Below are positions 1 to 10,725 of a stretch of 21,524 bases of DNA, one piece after another (position 1 is the first letter of the stretch; each line of letters starts with the position of its first letter). The translations under genes were made by a program, and so were the position numbers. The stretch comes from Oppiella nova (taxonomy: Eukaryota; Arthropoda; Arachnida; Sarcoptiformes; Oppiidae): contig CAJPVJ010000678.1 in the NCBI GenBank assembly GCA_905397405.1, forward strand, positions 1-21,524. Reading direction: 5' to 3'. Under the pieces are notes generated by a model. It had not been told where the DNA came from and ran no database searches. It saw nothing but the letters and a program-made list of their open reading frames with translations.

Positions 1-2291
1 TTGATGAATGAATGAAAATTTTATTGAAATTTAGTATATAAAGTAAAAATAATACAATTCATTTCATTAGAGAGAATATCAATTGAATTACATTTGAGGG
101 TTGAATAGTGTTTATGATACTAAATGTGAACTCCTATGCTATGCGTGTATTGAAAACTTTATTCCGCATGTTTTCCATTGATATCGTATTCAATGAGATT
201 AGAGAAAGTATATGGAAAGGGAGTCTAGAATGAGACCAATAGTATGTTTGGATGCAGTGTTGAGATCACATCCAAAAGATCACAATTTGACTCTTTTTGA
301 ACATCTGCTTCATATATGAAGTCAGAGATCATTCATTTGACTTTACGATACGATTATAAAATACAGTCAAATCAAATACAAATAATTTGATGACAAAACA
401 ATAAAAGTGTGAATTTTACCAAGAATCTAAGGTGAGCTTTATTTATGTACAATATATATTTAATTGAATATATTTAAAAGTGTTATATTTTGTTTATATT
501 AATAGTTAATTTATTTTTTAACCTTGTGATAAACTATAAGTTACACAATTTTTTACTTATTAAGAGAAATTAATAAACAAATTGGTTACATATCATTGAA
601 GTAAACTTTTGGCATAAAATTGATTACTAGAGTATATAATATTTATTTAAAAACAAGAATAATATATTGTGTATATATTTATAGACATATAATAAAAAAG
701 TTAAATTAATATCTAGATAATCAGATATAATAAGAATTTATGCAATTCTTGTATTTATTTAATGAATTATAATCTAATATAAGGGATATTATGAGTAAGT
801 CTGGTTTGAATTTAGTACAGAATATGACAATTCTTTCATTTATTTGCCGTTAAATACAATATACTATTATATGATCTTATATTATATGAACTAATATTAA
901 GTAAAAACAGTATTTCATTTAACAATGAATTCCCAATTCTATTACAAAACATAACTCTTAATAAAATTATTGAACCAAAAGATCATTTTTCCATTCAATT
1001 GGATTTGTAATATAAATATTTATTAATTTTTACTTTTCTTTTGCAAAACTTTAACCAAATCGGTTATAGAAAGCAGATATATTATTATAATTATAGTACA
1101 ATTTTGTAATTAAAAGTATATTTAAAGTAATTAATTTAACAATAACTGTCAAGACATGTATTTATACGGTATTTATATATATTTAATGGTTTTCCACAAA
1201 AATGTCATCAATTATTAAAACAAATAGTGTCAGAAACTAATGCTAACATAATATCGAGAATAATATTATTTTGAGACAAAACTTGTTTCACTTACAAAAC
1301 GCAATAAATATTTGTGGAAATGAAATAAACAGCAACATTTGCAAATCCAACGGAAATATTAAAATTAAAAATTCTAGTTTTAACTCTAATTTATTACATA
1401 AATGTTTATTTATTTTGATAATTACTTCGAGAAATATTTTGCTTATTTTTAAGACTTGTATCAATTATATCCAAAACACCTTTTGAATGTAAATGAATTG
1501 TAGATAAACTTTGATATTCATTTATAAAGACTTAATAAAAAAGGTGCAATAAAAATATATTTAATGTCTAATAAATATAACAAATAAATACTGTATTGAA
1601 AAGTCAGAGAGTTTTACATAATATTATATACAGTACAGAATGAATGAGTGAGAAAATCATGAGTTTATTATGCTATATTTACAACTACTTGATAATAATC
1701 TATAATACAGTAATAAATCTCTATTTACTCTATCAGATAATGTTTAATAGATTACAGACCTAATTAATAAATAACAAATCTGTTAAATATTTATGTTTAA
1801 TATAATACATACTATTTTGTAGTAAATCTTCGCATACAGTATGATAGAATAGTAGCAGGTTTATCCTTGGACATGACTTATAAAATGCAACATGAATTTA
1901 ATTTTTAATATTTTATTTTATAATTTAATTAAATTGTCCTTCAATTTATAATTTTGTGAAATGGTTTACGTGAATGGAGTCAAATAACTGATCGATCCGT
2001 GAATTATGACTCCAATTACTGATGTATTTTTCTCGTATTTTAAGATTTTGTGAATAAATTTTGAAAGATATAAGATTTCAACACTTGTGCCATAAAAATA
2101 TCATTTTCGATGGAATTCATTAAATCTAATACTTATTTGAACGCTATTTGCTCTATATTTTAATCATTATAATTAATGCCATTTTGTAGACATCATTTTT
2201 GATTTTTATTCAAAAATCTTAACATCTAATGATTAAATTATCAATCTTTGTAAATTAAATCTAAATTTTAATACAATATTTTCAATCATTA
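1..2291. other. AT-rich intergenic DNA, no supported gene
   Basis: No coding exon can be supported here. About the first 400 bases are less AT-rich than the rest and hold a 35-codon ATG frame at 212-319 that I do not recognise; this part could be untranslated or flanking DNA of a gene lying left of the window. From about 420 onward the sequence is very AT-rich with scattered homopolymer and TA-rich runs. A TTTATT at 2205-2210 is a possible polyadenylation signal (AATAAA on the minus strand) for the chemoreceptor gene that ends at 2292. Confidence 0.6.
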
Positions 2292-3758
2292 TCAATTAAT
2301 CACTGAGTTGTAACCAAAGTAGGTATTGGATAATCCAACAAAAATTATAAAAAGCATAACACAGGTGATTATATACTGAAACACAATAGAAAAATTAGTT
2401 TGTTAAAATCATCAATTAAATCGTGATGCTATATATTACTTGAAAAAACTGATAGGTTGTGAACGCAAAGACTTTATGACAATAGATACCAATTATGGGA
2501 CCCGAAAGGCGTTCAATAAACTTGATTAACTATTTAATTGACAATGAATAAAATTGCGAAATTATTTATTAATGAAAACATACTTTAAATTTGCATTTGA
2601 GTGGCAATTGGATGGTTATATTGAATGAATTGCTGAGACAATAGGGCCGATGGGCTTCTAGTGAGAGATTAGCGGCCGATGAGGTGACCAAATACATGAG
2701 TGAACCGCCACTTATGGCAACACAGAGGTGGGCTAAACGGAAATAATAATTTCCATCACCGTATAGGTATACGAATAATAGGACTGTTATGTTAAAAGTC
2801 GATACAACGTGATGGATAGCCATCAGATAATTAAACAAATTGTTTCCTTCGTTTGTCAATACAATTAACTTATTGTGCTTTTCTATGGTATTCACTAATT
2901 CAGTGGCATTTCTGTTATAATTAATTTTTAAAGAATCGTATATTTGCCTGAATTTTAATTTCATGTGATATGCAAACAAAAAGAGTATTGAATACGAAAA
3001 CACAATACTTGATGTGATAAGGAATGACCAGTAAATTAAAATTACGGACCAAAATAGTATTGATATGAAAGTTATGTCAAAGTCTTGTTCAATGTAAGCG
3101 TAAACATTATATGAAATATAAATAGTTACAAATAGTGCTATACAACTGAATTTAATTAATTTTAAAACTAATATTTCGATGAATTTATTCATAATAAATA
3201 GTTTTTGTCGATTCTTAACACATAAATCATTAACATTATTATTTATCTCAAATATTAATTTTAAACTATACAACTGAATTTAATTAATTTTAAAACTAAT
3301 ATTTCGATGAATTTATTCATAATAAATAGTTTTTGTCGATTCTTAACACATAAATCATTAACATTATTATTTATCTCAAATATTAATTTTAAGTGTTTAC
3401 TTTTGGCAGCTTTTTTAAATAGAATAAAAAATTAATATCAAATTTATTTTAAATATGAACCTAAAATTATAATTGCAAACCACTTACCCATAATAAAAGT
3501 TAATCTGAATAATGATCCCAATAATGAAATACCAAATAATAGTGAATTGAAAAGAATTCTGTCATTTGTATAATAAAATGGATCTCCAATTATAGCCCAT
3601 ATTTTCCTGTTTGAAGTGATGGCCAGTAATATGTATCGAAATGTTGTTAACCAACAGAAAATACAAATTGCAATTTGCTTTCTGTAAAACTTGTCATCAT
3701 TTTCTATATTTATTAAATAATTTCGTTGTGAAAAAGATTCAATTTTTGATAACAACAT
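2292..3758 (-). CDS. Gustatory-receptor-like seven-transmembrane chemoreceptor, four exons, frame broken by a 128-bp repeat
   Basis: Reconstructed minus-strand exons: 3758-3488, 3409-2584, 2520-2440, 2375-2292. Introns begin GTAAGT, GTATGT and GTAATA and end in AG. Exon 1 starts at the first ATG after an in-frame TGA (3785-3783); an upstream exon cannot be excluded. The protein is rich in hydrophobic segments. Exon 2 ends with a run containing EAHRPYCLSNS. Exon 3 reads FIERLSGPIIGIYC...FTTYQFFQ, and exon 4 is a last membrane helix containing NTYFGYNS. This order, with an RLSG-x-x-IG block before the last helix, is typical of arthropod Gr (7tm_7) chemoreceptors, which are ligand-gated channels in sensory neurons. 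As sequenced, exon 2 contains a 128-bp tandem copy (3138-3392) that shifts the frame and gives a stop soon after the repeat junction. With one copy, all exon phases agree (1, 0, 0) and the product is about 377 residues, normal for the family. It is therefore either a recent pseudogene or, more likely, an intact gene with an assembly error. The ligand cannot be predicted. Confidence 0.82.
3138..3392. repeat. Tandem repeat, 127-bp exact copies at 128-bp period, inside chemoreceptor exon 2
   Basis: Bases 3138-3264 and 3266-3392 are identical by eye, with the single base 3265 between them. The bases just outside the copies differ (3137 g against 3265 a; 3265 a against 3393 g), so the exact match is 127 bp and the period 128. 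Since 128 is not a multiple of three, the reading frame of the chemoreceptor is destroyed. The same period recurs at 15528 and 17292, which suggests an unmerged overlap of an assembler rather than a real duplication. Confidence 0.95.
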
Positions 3759-5191
3759 AGTCTTTCGCTCCAATGAATTCAATCAGTTCTCTGTTATATA
3801 TATTTTCAAGTTAAACATTTGTCTGCTGTTCAAATATAAAATTAAATTTAATAACTCTCAAATTTTTATAATAGGGTATACTTTGTTACTCAAATAGAAA
3901 AACAAACAAAAATTGTGAATCGATTTATACACTGAAAGTTAGTTCACAGAGTTCTCGAATAGTACTAACAGTATATATAATATAGTATATATAATAACAG
4001 TATATATAATAATTATCTAACACTTCAATTAAATATTATAAATCCATCATTACTTAATGCAGTGCTTAATGATTAAAATATAAATATATAATGTATATAC
4101 ATAAATTAGTAAGTCAAGTTATTATAAGCACGGACATATAAATACATTATAGATTCACAAACTTTATATGATGTGTTGAGAGTTAATACAGTATAACATT
4201 AATACAAAAAAACGGTATCTTTGTAACAATTGAACAAAGTCAATCTAATTTGTGTTTAAACTACGATTCAAACATTGAAATAATTAAATGTCATTGTAAT
4301 TTATTTGGCAATAATAAAAATATTAAGATAATATTTAAATATAAATCTGAAAATTAATAACAAATTCATGGTTTCTCTTTCTATATGAATCGTTATTATT
4401 ATATCTTACTTTAAACCAAAAAACTTTGAAGTCTAATAAAGTAATTAATAGCTATATTACACGATTGTATTGATTTTTACTGATTGTCTATAAAAGAAAA
4501 ATAAATTATAAAAATAAAAATTTACAGTAACAATCAAATGTTTCTATAAATAATCTATAGTATAGATATTTATTAAAACACACAATAGTAATATTAAAAT
4601 CAATAATATTTGAATGCCAATAAATTGCGAAATTATGTTTTAGATGAAAGAAATACATTAGTATTCAAATAAAAGGATTTGTTATTATAATTGAACCTAT
4701 TACTTAAATAATAACTATTTATCATATTAATTTACAGACATATTTGTTAATATTATAAAAATAGTTTTTATTGCAAATAAATCAAATGTGATTTAGTTAT
4801 ATTTAGCTAGTTACAATATGCTTGGTTACAAATAAATAAATATTTGCTTTTCAACATTCAAAATGACAAAATTCTGACAAATGTTTTATGTTTTGAAATA
4901 CTTTTAGATATATTAAGTAAATGCCGATCTAGTGTTGACTTTTAATACCCAACCATTCCTTGACATTCATATATTAATAGCAAACGTATTGACACTTATA
5001 TTAAATTTCTTACAGATTCTCAGCAATTCTCTCGACAAACATAATGTGCTATAATATGAGACAAATAATTGGTGTTTTTGTTTTCGTAACCTTTTTTCAT
5101 GAGATACTGAACACGAGATTTTGAGAATCAATCAAATCAAAGCAAACAACAAAAAACTCATCGATTAATGCGATAAACAAATTAAGAAGCA
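3759..5191. promoter_or_regulatory. Divergent upstream region between the chemoreceptor and adenosine receptor genes
   Basis: This AT-rich stretch separates two divergently transcribed receptor genes and should hold both promoters and 5' untranslated exons. A pyrimidine-rich acceptor-like site ending TTTCTTACAG at 5015 could begin a 5' untranslated exon that leads into the adenosine receptor start at 5192. Short TA-rich direct repeats (a unit like GTATATATAATA) lie around 3970-4012. I see no coding exon and no clear core-promoter motif; assignment as regulatory rests on position only. Confidence 0.4.
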
Positions 5192-8100
5192 ATGAATGAC
5201 TCATTCTTAACGGAATCTCCACTCATGAGGAATGAGACCATTGAAAACATGACAGAAGATCCACTTCTTTACACTTTAGTGGAGGGCATTGTAGCGATCG
5301 GTGCTTTCATAGGCAACCTATTGGTAGTGATTGTGTTCATACAAGACAAACGGTTACGAAAAGTGACAAACTTTTACATAATTAGTTTAGCCATCGCTGA
5401 CTTGTTAGTCGGACTCATAGGCATTCCGTCGGCAATACTCACCCGAATAGGTATCCCTCAGGACTCATTCAATGTATGTCTGGGTATGCTATCACTTCTG
5501 GTGGTTCTGTGTACCATATCTATACTGAATCTATTGGCGGTCTCATTGGACCGGTACTGGGCTATACTCCATCCATTAGATTATCACAGGAGGATATCAG
5601 GTATGACAGACATTCCTATCTAAACTTTTTATAACACCATAATACAGCACACTATTGTTTTATAATAAAAGGATTACAAGACAATTGAGTCAATTTGTTA
5701 ATTATTTTTGCAAATTCATAGAAATATAATTCATTTATGATTATTATATACAGAGACGACAGCAATGTTTATAATAATCTCGTGTTGGATTGTGGGCGCA
5801 GTCATCGGCTTTTTACCCATTTTGTGGAATAATGGTCTCGATATGTATAAGAGTTTGGACAACAAATGTCTGTTCATTCCTGTAATGGACTATAATTTTC
5901 TAGTCTTTCTCTACTTCTCAACCATTGTATTACCGGCTCTAATGATGGCATTCTTTTACGGACGCATATATTTAGTTGTTATGAAGCAATTGAGTTACAA
6001 AAAAGTAAGCTTTCCTTTCATTATATTAGATATTTTTTGGTCAACATCTTGTGTTACTTTTCTGTGATATTTTCAATATTTAATATTAAGAATAATTTAT
6101 TGCACACTATATGTGAAAAATATATTTTAATATCAAATGATTATTTAATAGTTTGCTACATATCCAATATAAAGTATAATTAAATATTATTTAATCGGTG
6201 AACACAACATTAATTTTGGCACATAAACTTTAAGCCATAAAGCAAAAGCATACAATAGTATAGCCCACGTACAGTAGTTGTTGTATAGAATATTTGCTTT
6301 TATTGTTTGCTTTGTCGATGAATATTCTGTAAATTATATCAAATGTTATACTATTTTAACTTCAATTCTAGGAAATATTGCCATTTGTTTCATCATCTCG
6401 TTTCGTTGAAAACCCCACTTTCCGGTCATTCAGTACTGGATTTTTGTCTAATTATCTCCAAAATAATTATCAAATGAGAGTCAGAGAAAGACTTTCTCTA
6501 CTTCTCAACCATTGTATTACCGGCTCTAATGATGGCATTCTTTTACGGACGCATATATTTAGTTGTTATGAAGCAATTGAGTTACAAAAAAGTAAGCTTT
6601 CCTTTCATTATATTAGATTTTTTTTGGTCAACATCTTGTGTTACTTTTCTGTAATATTTTCAATGTTTAATATTAAGAATAATTTATTGCACACTATATG
6701 TGGAAAATATATTTGAATATCAAATGATTATTTAATAGTTTGCTACATATCCAATATAAAGTATAATTAAATATTATTTAATCTGTGAACACGACATTAA
6801 TTTTGGCACATAAACTTTAAGCCATAAAGCAAAAGCATACAATAGTATAGCCCACGTACAGTAGTTGTTGTATAGAATATTTGCTTTTATTGTTTGCTTT
6901 GTCGACGAATATTCTGTAAATTATATCAAATGTTATACTATTTTAACTTGAATTCTAGGAAATATTGCCATTTGTTTCATCATCTCGTTTCGTTGAAAAC
7001 CCCACTTTCCGGTCATTCAGTACTGGATTTTTGTCTAATTATCTCCAAAATAATTATCAAATGAGAGTCAGAGAAAGCATTTCATTAAAAGTTGATTTCA
7101 AACTGCGATCCCAACGCTAAAAGTAATATAAATTAAATGTAAGGATTATAGAAATAAAAGTTTTTAATAGTAGACAGAAAACAAACACTAAAACTAACGG
7201 TAGACCACTAGGGGCCAGGGGTTTAAATCTAATCTATTATATTGAAGCAAAATTAGTAATGTCAATGTGATAGGTAGTTTTGATCACTTACTTAAGCTCT
7301 TGAGGTACAACCATTTGTTTTGACATTCACTAAAATTGTGACATTAAGTTAACCTGCCTGTCCACCCCTGACATTCATATAAAACACATGATAATGTGTT
7401 TATCAAAACAACTTTAAGCATTTCTCATAAGTTTTGATTTGTAGAAAAATAAAATAACCAACAAATATATAGATATATTTTATGTAATAAATAATTTGGA
7501 CATAAGTTTACAAACCAAAGCTTAAACACGTTTAGGAAATATAATAAATAGATTGAAATACTGTATTTTATATATAAACTCATTGTTATATTATCTATGA
7601 GTTTTACAATTTACAAATTTTACAATAATCTTAATATAAATTAATGTAAATTACAGTAAACTCTATTACTGTATATTGCTGCAATTTTTAACCAAAAAGA
7701 GTTTTTAATAAAACAATTATCAACAAATGGTTTACTTATATGTTGAGTCAAACAAAAATCTAATTTAATTTCAATTGTGTGAAACAATTATCACAATAAT
7801 TCACTCAATGTTTCCGCAAAACAATTAGTTGCGTTAAAGTCTGAGTGAAAATAAATTGAATCCCAAACTAATCTAATGATCGCATAATTCAATGCAAGAG
7901 ATATTTGCTGAAAAATATATACAGAAAAAACAATTCATGAACTTTGTACTTATTTTTACAGAATTAGCTCTATTCGTAACATAATTTGAAATTCAAATCT
8001 CAAAATTTGTATAACTCTTTAATATTCAGAGTCATAAATTATAAATTACCAAAAATACATACAAATATTTATTTAAATATTTTTGAGAATCTGTCAAAAA

Positions 8101-10208
8101 ATTATGGTTTCTGATTGAAATTTAATTTATTATATCATAGTCTGTCTATTTATTTGGTATAAAAATAAAAGCAAAATTTTATGTCATATTTGATAAAAAT
8201 TGAAGTCATATAGAATATAATTAAATGACAATTTTGGTGAAACATTCAGATCTAATGTAAATATAAATAATATAAAACTTATAATGTAATGCTAAGTTAA
8301 TGATAAGTTATAAAATAAAAGGGAAAAGTTAATAAACGTATTAACTGTTTATGAATTTATGAATCCTATAATGAATTGTTTACAATTCTATGTGGAGTTA
8401 GTATATTAAAGGCCGAATATACTGTATAATAGTAATATTGATTTGTAAACTATATGACAAAATGTTTAGTTTTTTATATAACAAAACTGAGAGTAATTTC
8501 ATATATCAGTCACAGAGTAAGAGACATATATTCTGTACTTAAAGTAATTCAAGCATATAATTCGGTTTCAATCAAAACTGCTTTTGACAACAAAATTAGT
8601 TTACGTTATATTACTATTATGGTAATTATTACTAAAAATATAATATGTCCACCAATGACACCAAATTTTGCCAATACTCTTATTAAATCATATTTGATTA
8701 AAAGCACTTAATGTTATTAATACTATATTTGCCCTTATTTATGTCAAAAATGTGAATATTTTGACTAAACAGATTATATTCGGCTTATTTTAATTAAATA
8801 ATAATTTTTATATTGATATTATGTCATAAATTCTTGTGTTGAATTTAGCACTAAATTAAAACCTATTATTATATTAAGTGTTTGTCTATTATATTTCAAC
8901 TAAACTAACAAGTAAGTTGTGTAATGAATGTTTGAATTTCAATATACAATAATTCTTGTATTCACTTAATATTGTTAGAAGTTTTGTGTGTTAAATGTTA
9001 AACCATATCTACTACAGTAGTACAGTAACTAATAAATATCATTGTGTTCACATCTAAATTTCTAATATATATTCAGTTTTCGAGTTTTATATCAAAACTT
9101 GTCATACATTTAAATAAATGAATAATAATAGAAATTGTTCTAGAAATTGAAATATGTTGCTTAAAATAATTAAAATATTCGGTACCTAACAAACTTTTTA
9201 TTTAAACTAAATAAAAATATTTAAAAACATTATTAATCAGATCTAAAAACTACAGTGTCTAAAATGTGCCTAAATTTATGCTTTTTTGTTATACAATAAG
9301 AGTTAAATAAATAGTATTTTACAGAATAAATTTGATGACTCTATTCAATGTAGAGAATTTCAATTAAATTAATTAAAAAATTTTATTACATAAAGTACAA
9401 TAATACAATTATCATGCTATTGTATACGAGTAGAGTAGAGTAAATACTATTATCAAATTCTATAAACTCTATCGAATTATTACTTCAATTATTGTTCTTA
9501 TAATTATAGTCGAAAATATTAATTATAATGTATTTGTTTGTCATTAAATGATAGGTTCTTCAAGTGTCAAGCGGTCACTATAGCCAGAGGTCGGGCCCCA
9601 GTAGTCGACAATGTAGTGACAGACGTAAGAATCGTTTCGAGACGAGTTCGTTGGACTCATCCATAAACAGTCCGACAGACATAGCGGGTGTATCGCCAGT
9701 GCTTCCAAAGTCGCGATCGTTGGCTACACTCAAGAGTCTGAACCATAACTGCAGCCAATGTGTAGTCAAACCAATTAAACTGAGTTATAGTAAACGAGAG
9801 GTGAAAAAGGCTCAGAAGCTCTTCATAATAGTCGTGTTCTTCATGTTTTGTTGGATTCCGTTATACACTCTCAACACAATTCACGCCTTTTGCGAGGAGT
9901 GTCAGGTGTCCAAAAACGTAGTCGACCTCATGATCATACTGTCCCATCTCAATAGTGTCGGCTCACCCTTTCTGTACGCTTTTCACATGAAGGACTTTCG
10001 TGAAGCGTTACGGCGACTGTTGTGTGAGTGTGCGATACGTCAGCGACACTTCCGAGACCTCCGAAGACAGGAGCTCTTCAGCATTAGTCTGAACCCAAAC
10101 CACAGAAGAGTTCCCAATAATACTCTGGAAATGTGTGAAAATACACCCGAAATGACACCACAATTATCGCCTAATCAGTCGCTGAATAAGATCTCAACAT
10201 TTAATTAA
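5192..10208 (+). CDS. AdoR: Adenosine receptor (class A GPCR), 3 or 4 exons
   Basis: Confident exons: 5192-5600, 5754-6004 and 9555-10208, in phases 1, 0 and 0, giving about 437 residues; a further in-frame exon at 6959-7090 is possible. The N-terminus has three N-glycosylation sequons (N2, N14, N19). Landmarks are GN in TM1 (N42), LAIAD in TM2 (D70), C96, DRY at 120-122, an extracellular loop 2 CLF motif, CWIPLYTLN in TM6 and LSHLNSVGSPFLY in TM7. Against the human A2A receptor, the adenosine-contacting Phe of loop 2, Asn 6.55, Ser 7.42 and His 7.43 are all retained, which separates it from aminergic receptors. The loop 2 Glu next to the Phe is Ile here, and the NPxxY motif reads SPFLY. The role is sensing extracellular adenosine at the plasma membrane through G proteins; which G protein it uses is not visible. 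The third intracellular loop is long, Ser- and Arg-rich and disordered. A 587-bp tandem duplication lies in the gene after exon 2 begins. Confidence 0.9.
5905..7077. repeat. 587-bp tandem duplication (exon 2 end, intron, probable exon 3) in the adenosine receptor gene
   Basis: Copy 1 (5905-6491) and copy 2 (6492-7077) align without net gaps at an offset of 587. I count nine single-base differences, all between about 6032 and 6364, giving roughly 98.5% identity. Each copy holds the last 100 bases of exon 2 with its GTAAGC donor, then AT-rich intron, then the sequence following a TTCTAG acceptor. Because copy 2 of the exon 2 tail lacks the upstream part of that exon and its acceptor, it is not expected to be spliced in. 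It may be a real segmental duplication or two haplotypes joined in tandem. Confidence 0.95.
6959..7090 (+). other. Candidate extra exon of the adenosine receptor (third intracellular loop)
   Basis: After an acceptor ending AACTTGAATTCTAG, a phase-0 open stretch of 44 codons begins EILPFVSSSRFVENPTF and reads to a weak donor AAA|GTTGAT at 7091. Its phase matches exon 2 (ends phase 0) and the last exon (starts phase 0), so it can be included or skipped without shifting the frame. It is less AT-rich than its surroundings, and all but the end is identical in the two 587-bp copies (the other copy starts at 6372), while the intron between has nine differences. The donor is poor and I know no homologue, so it is only a candidate, perhaps alternatively spliced. 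Confidence 0.4.
7091..9554 (+). other. Long AT-rich intron of the adenosine receptor
   Basis: No coding exon was recognised between the candidate exon and the last exon, whose acceptor is the TAG at 9552-9554. An 85-codon open frame at 8454-8711 has no recognisable domain and the AT-rich composition of the intron, and looks like chance. The stretch may hold a small decayed mobile element between inverted repeats at 8412-8421 and 8775-8784. A short GC-richer patch lies at about 7195-7375. Confidence 0.6.
8412..8784. repeat. Possible small inverted-repeat element (MITE-like) in the intron
   Basis: GCCGAATATA at 8412-8421 is the exact reverse complement of 8775-8784. After a two-base gap the similarity continues with CTGT on the inner side. 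The ends enclose about 350 bases with no transposase. TTAA-like bases lie just outside both ends, but I see no clean target-site duplication. A ten-base inverted repeat this far apart in AT-rich DNA could be chance. Confidence 0.2.
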
Positions 10209-10725
10209 ATTTCATATTAACTGATGTATTGATGTATTCTGAATACAGTATTCATATTCTGTATAATTCTTTGACCATTAATTCAATGTTTCTCTGTTTT
10301 AAATATAAGGTATATTTATTTGTGAAATAAAATATTTATAAAATACTTGTATTTTATTGCAATTCAAGCCTACTATATTGGATTCAAACACATCGAGTAT
10401 ATTTTTGTACACTTCAATGCATATCTAAATTTAATAGCACAGTAATAATGAAAGCAAAGTTGAAATTAATCATTGGATTTGTGAGATCATATTCTATCAA
10501 TAAATTACTTGAGTCCTTGATTTGATGTTATGTTCAGAAGACAGAAATTAATTATGAATATAATTTATAAACGCAAAATTACAGATATGTTAACGCTCTT
10601 TCAAACAATTATTAGCATTCAAACAAAAGTCACTTATTTTAGTTCATTTCAAATCAACATTTAAATTATTAACTGATTTTTACATTAATATAAAGCAACC
10701 ATTAAAATCAATTCTTAATCCTATA
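10209..10725. other. Adenosine receptor 3' untranslated region and intergenic spacer
   Basis: Immediately after the receptor stop codon the sequence turns AT-rich. A polyadenylation signal lies at 10326-10331. The remaining 390 bases lead to the MATH-BTB start codon and must contain its promoter. No further gene or clear promoter motif is seen. Confidence 0.6.
10326..10331 (+). terminator. Polyadenylation signal AATAAA of the adenosine receptor gene
   Basis: Canonical AATAAA about 118 bases after the stop codon at 10206-10208, in AT-rich DNA. It is the first canonical hexamer after the stop, so it is the likeliest 3' end signal; other signals cannot be excluded. Confidence 0.6.

Noticed and set aside
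212-319. 35-codon ATG frame in the less AT-rich left end
   Set aside because: Too short and without recognisable features; may be untranslated sequence of a gene outside the window.
1271-1486. 71-codon open frame in AT-rich DNA
   Set aside because: Begins with TTG, consists of Asn/Ile/Leu-rich residues that follow from base composition, and has no domain.
6378-6716. 112-codon open frame in the adenosine receptor gene
   Set aside because: It reads through the junction of the 587-bp duplication: a candidate exon in frame, then the exon 2 copy in the wrong frame and intron sequence.
7216-7370. hAT-like ends (CAGGGGT at 7216 and CACCCCTG ending at 7370)
   Set aside because: Only about seven bases match as inverted repeats and the flanking eight bases (7208-7215 and 7371-7378) are not a target-site duplication.
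8454-8711. 85-codon ATG frame in the long intron
   Set aside because: AT-biased composition, no domain, no splice context linking it to the receptor frame.
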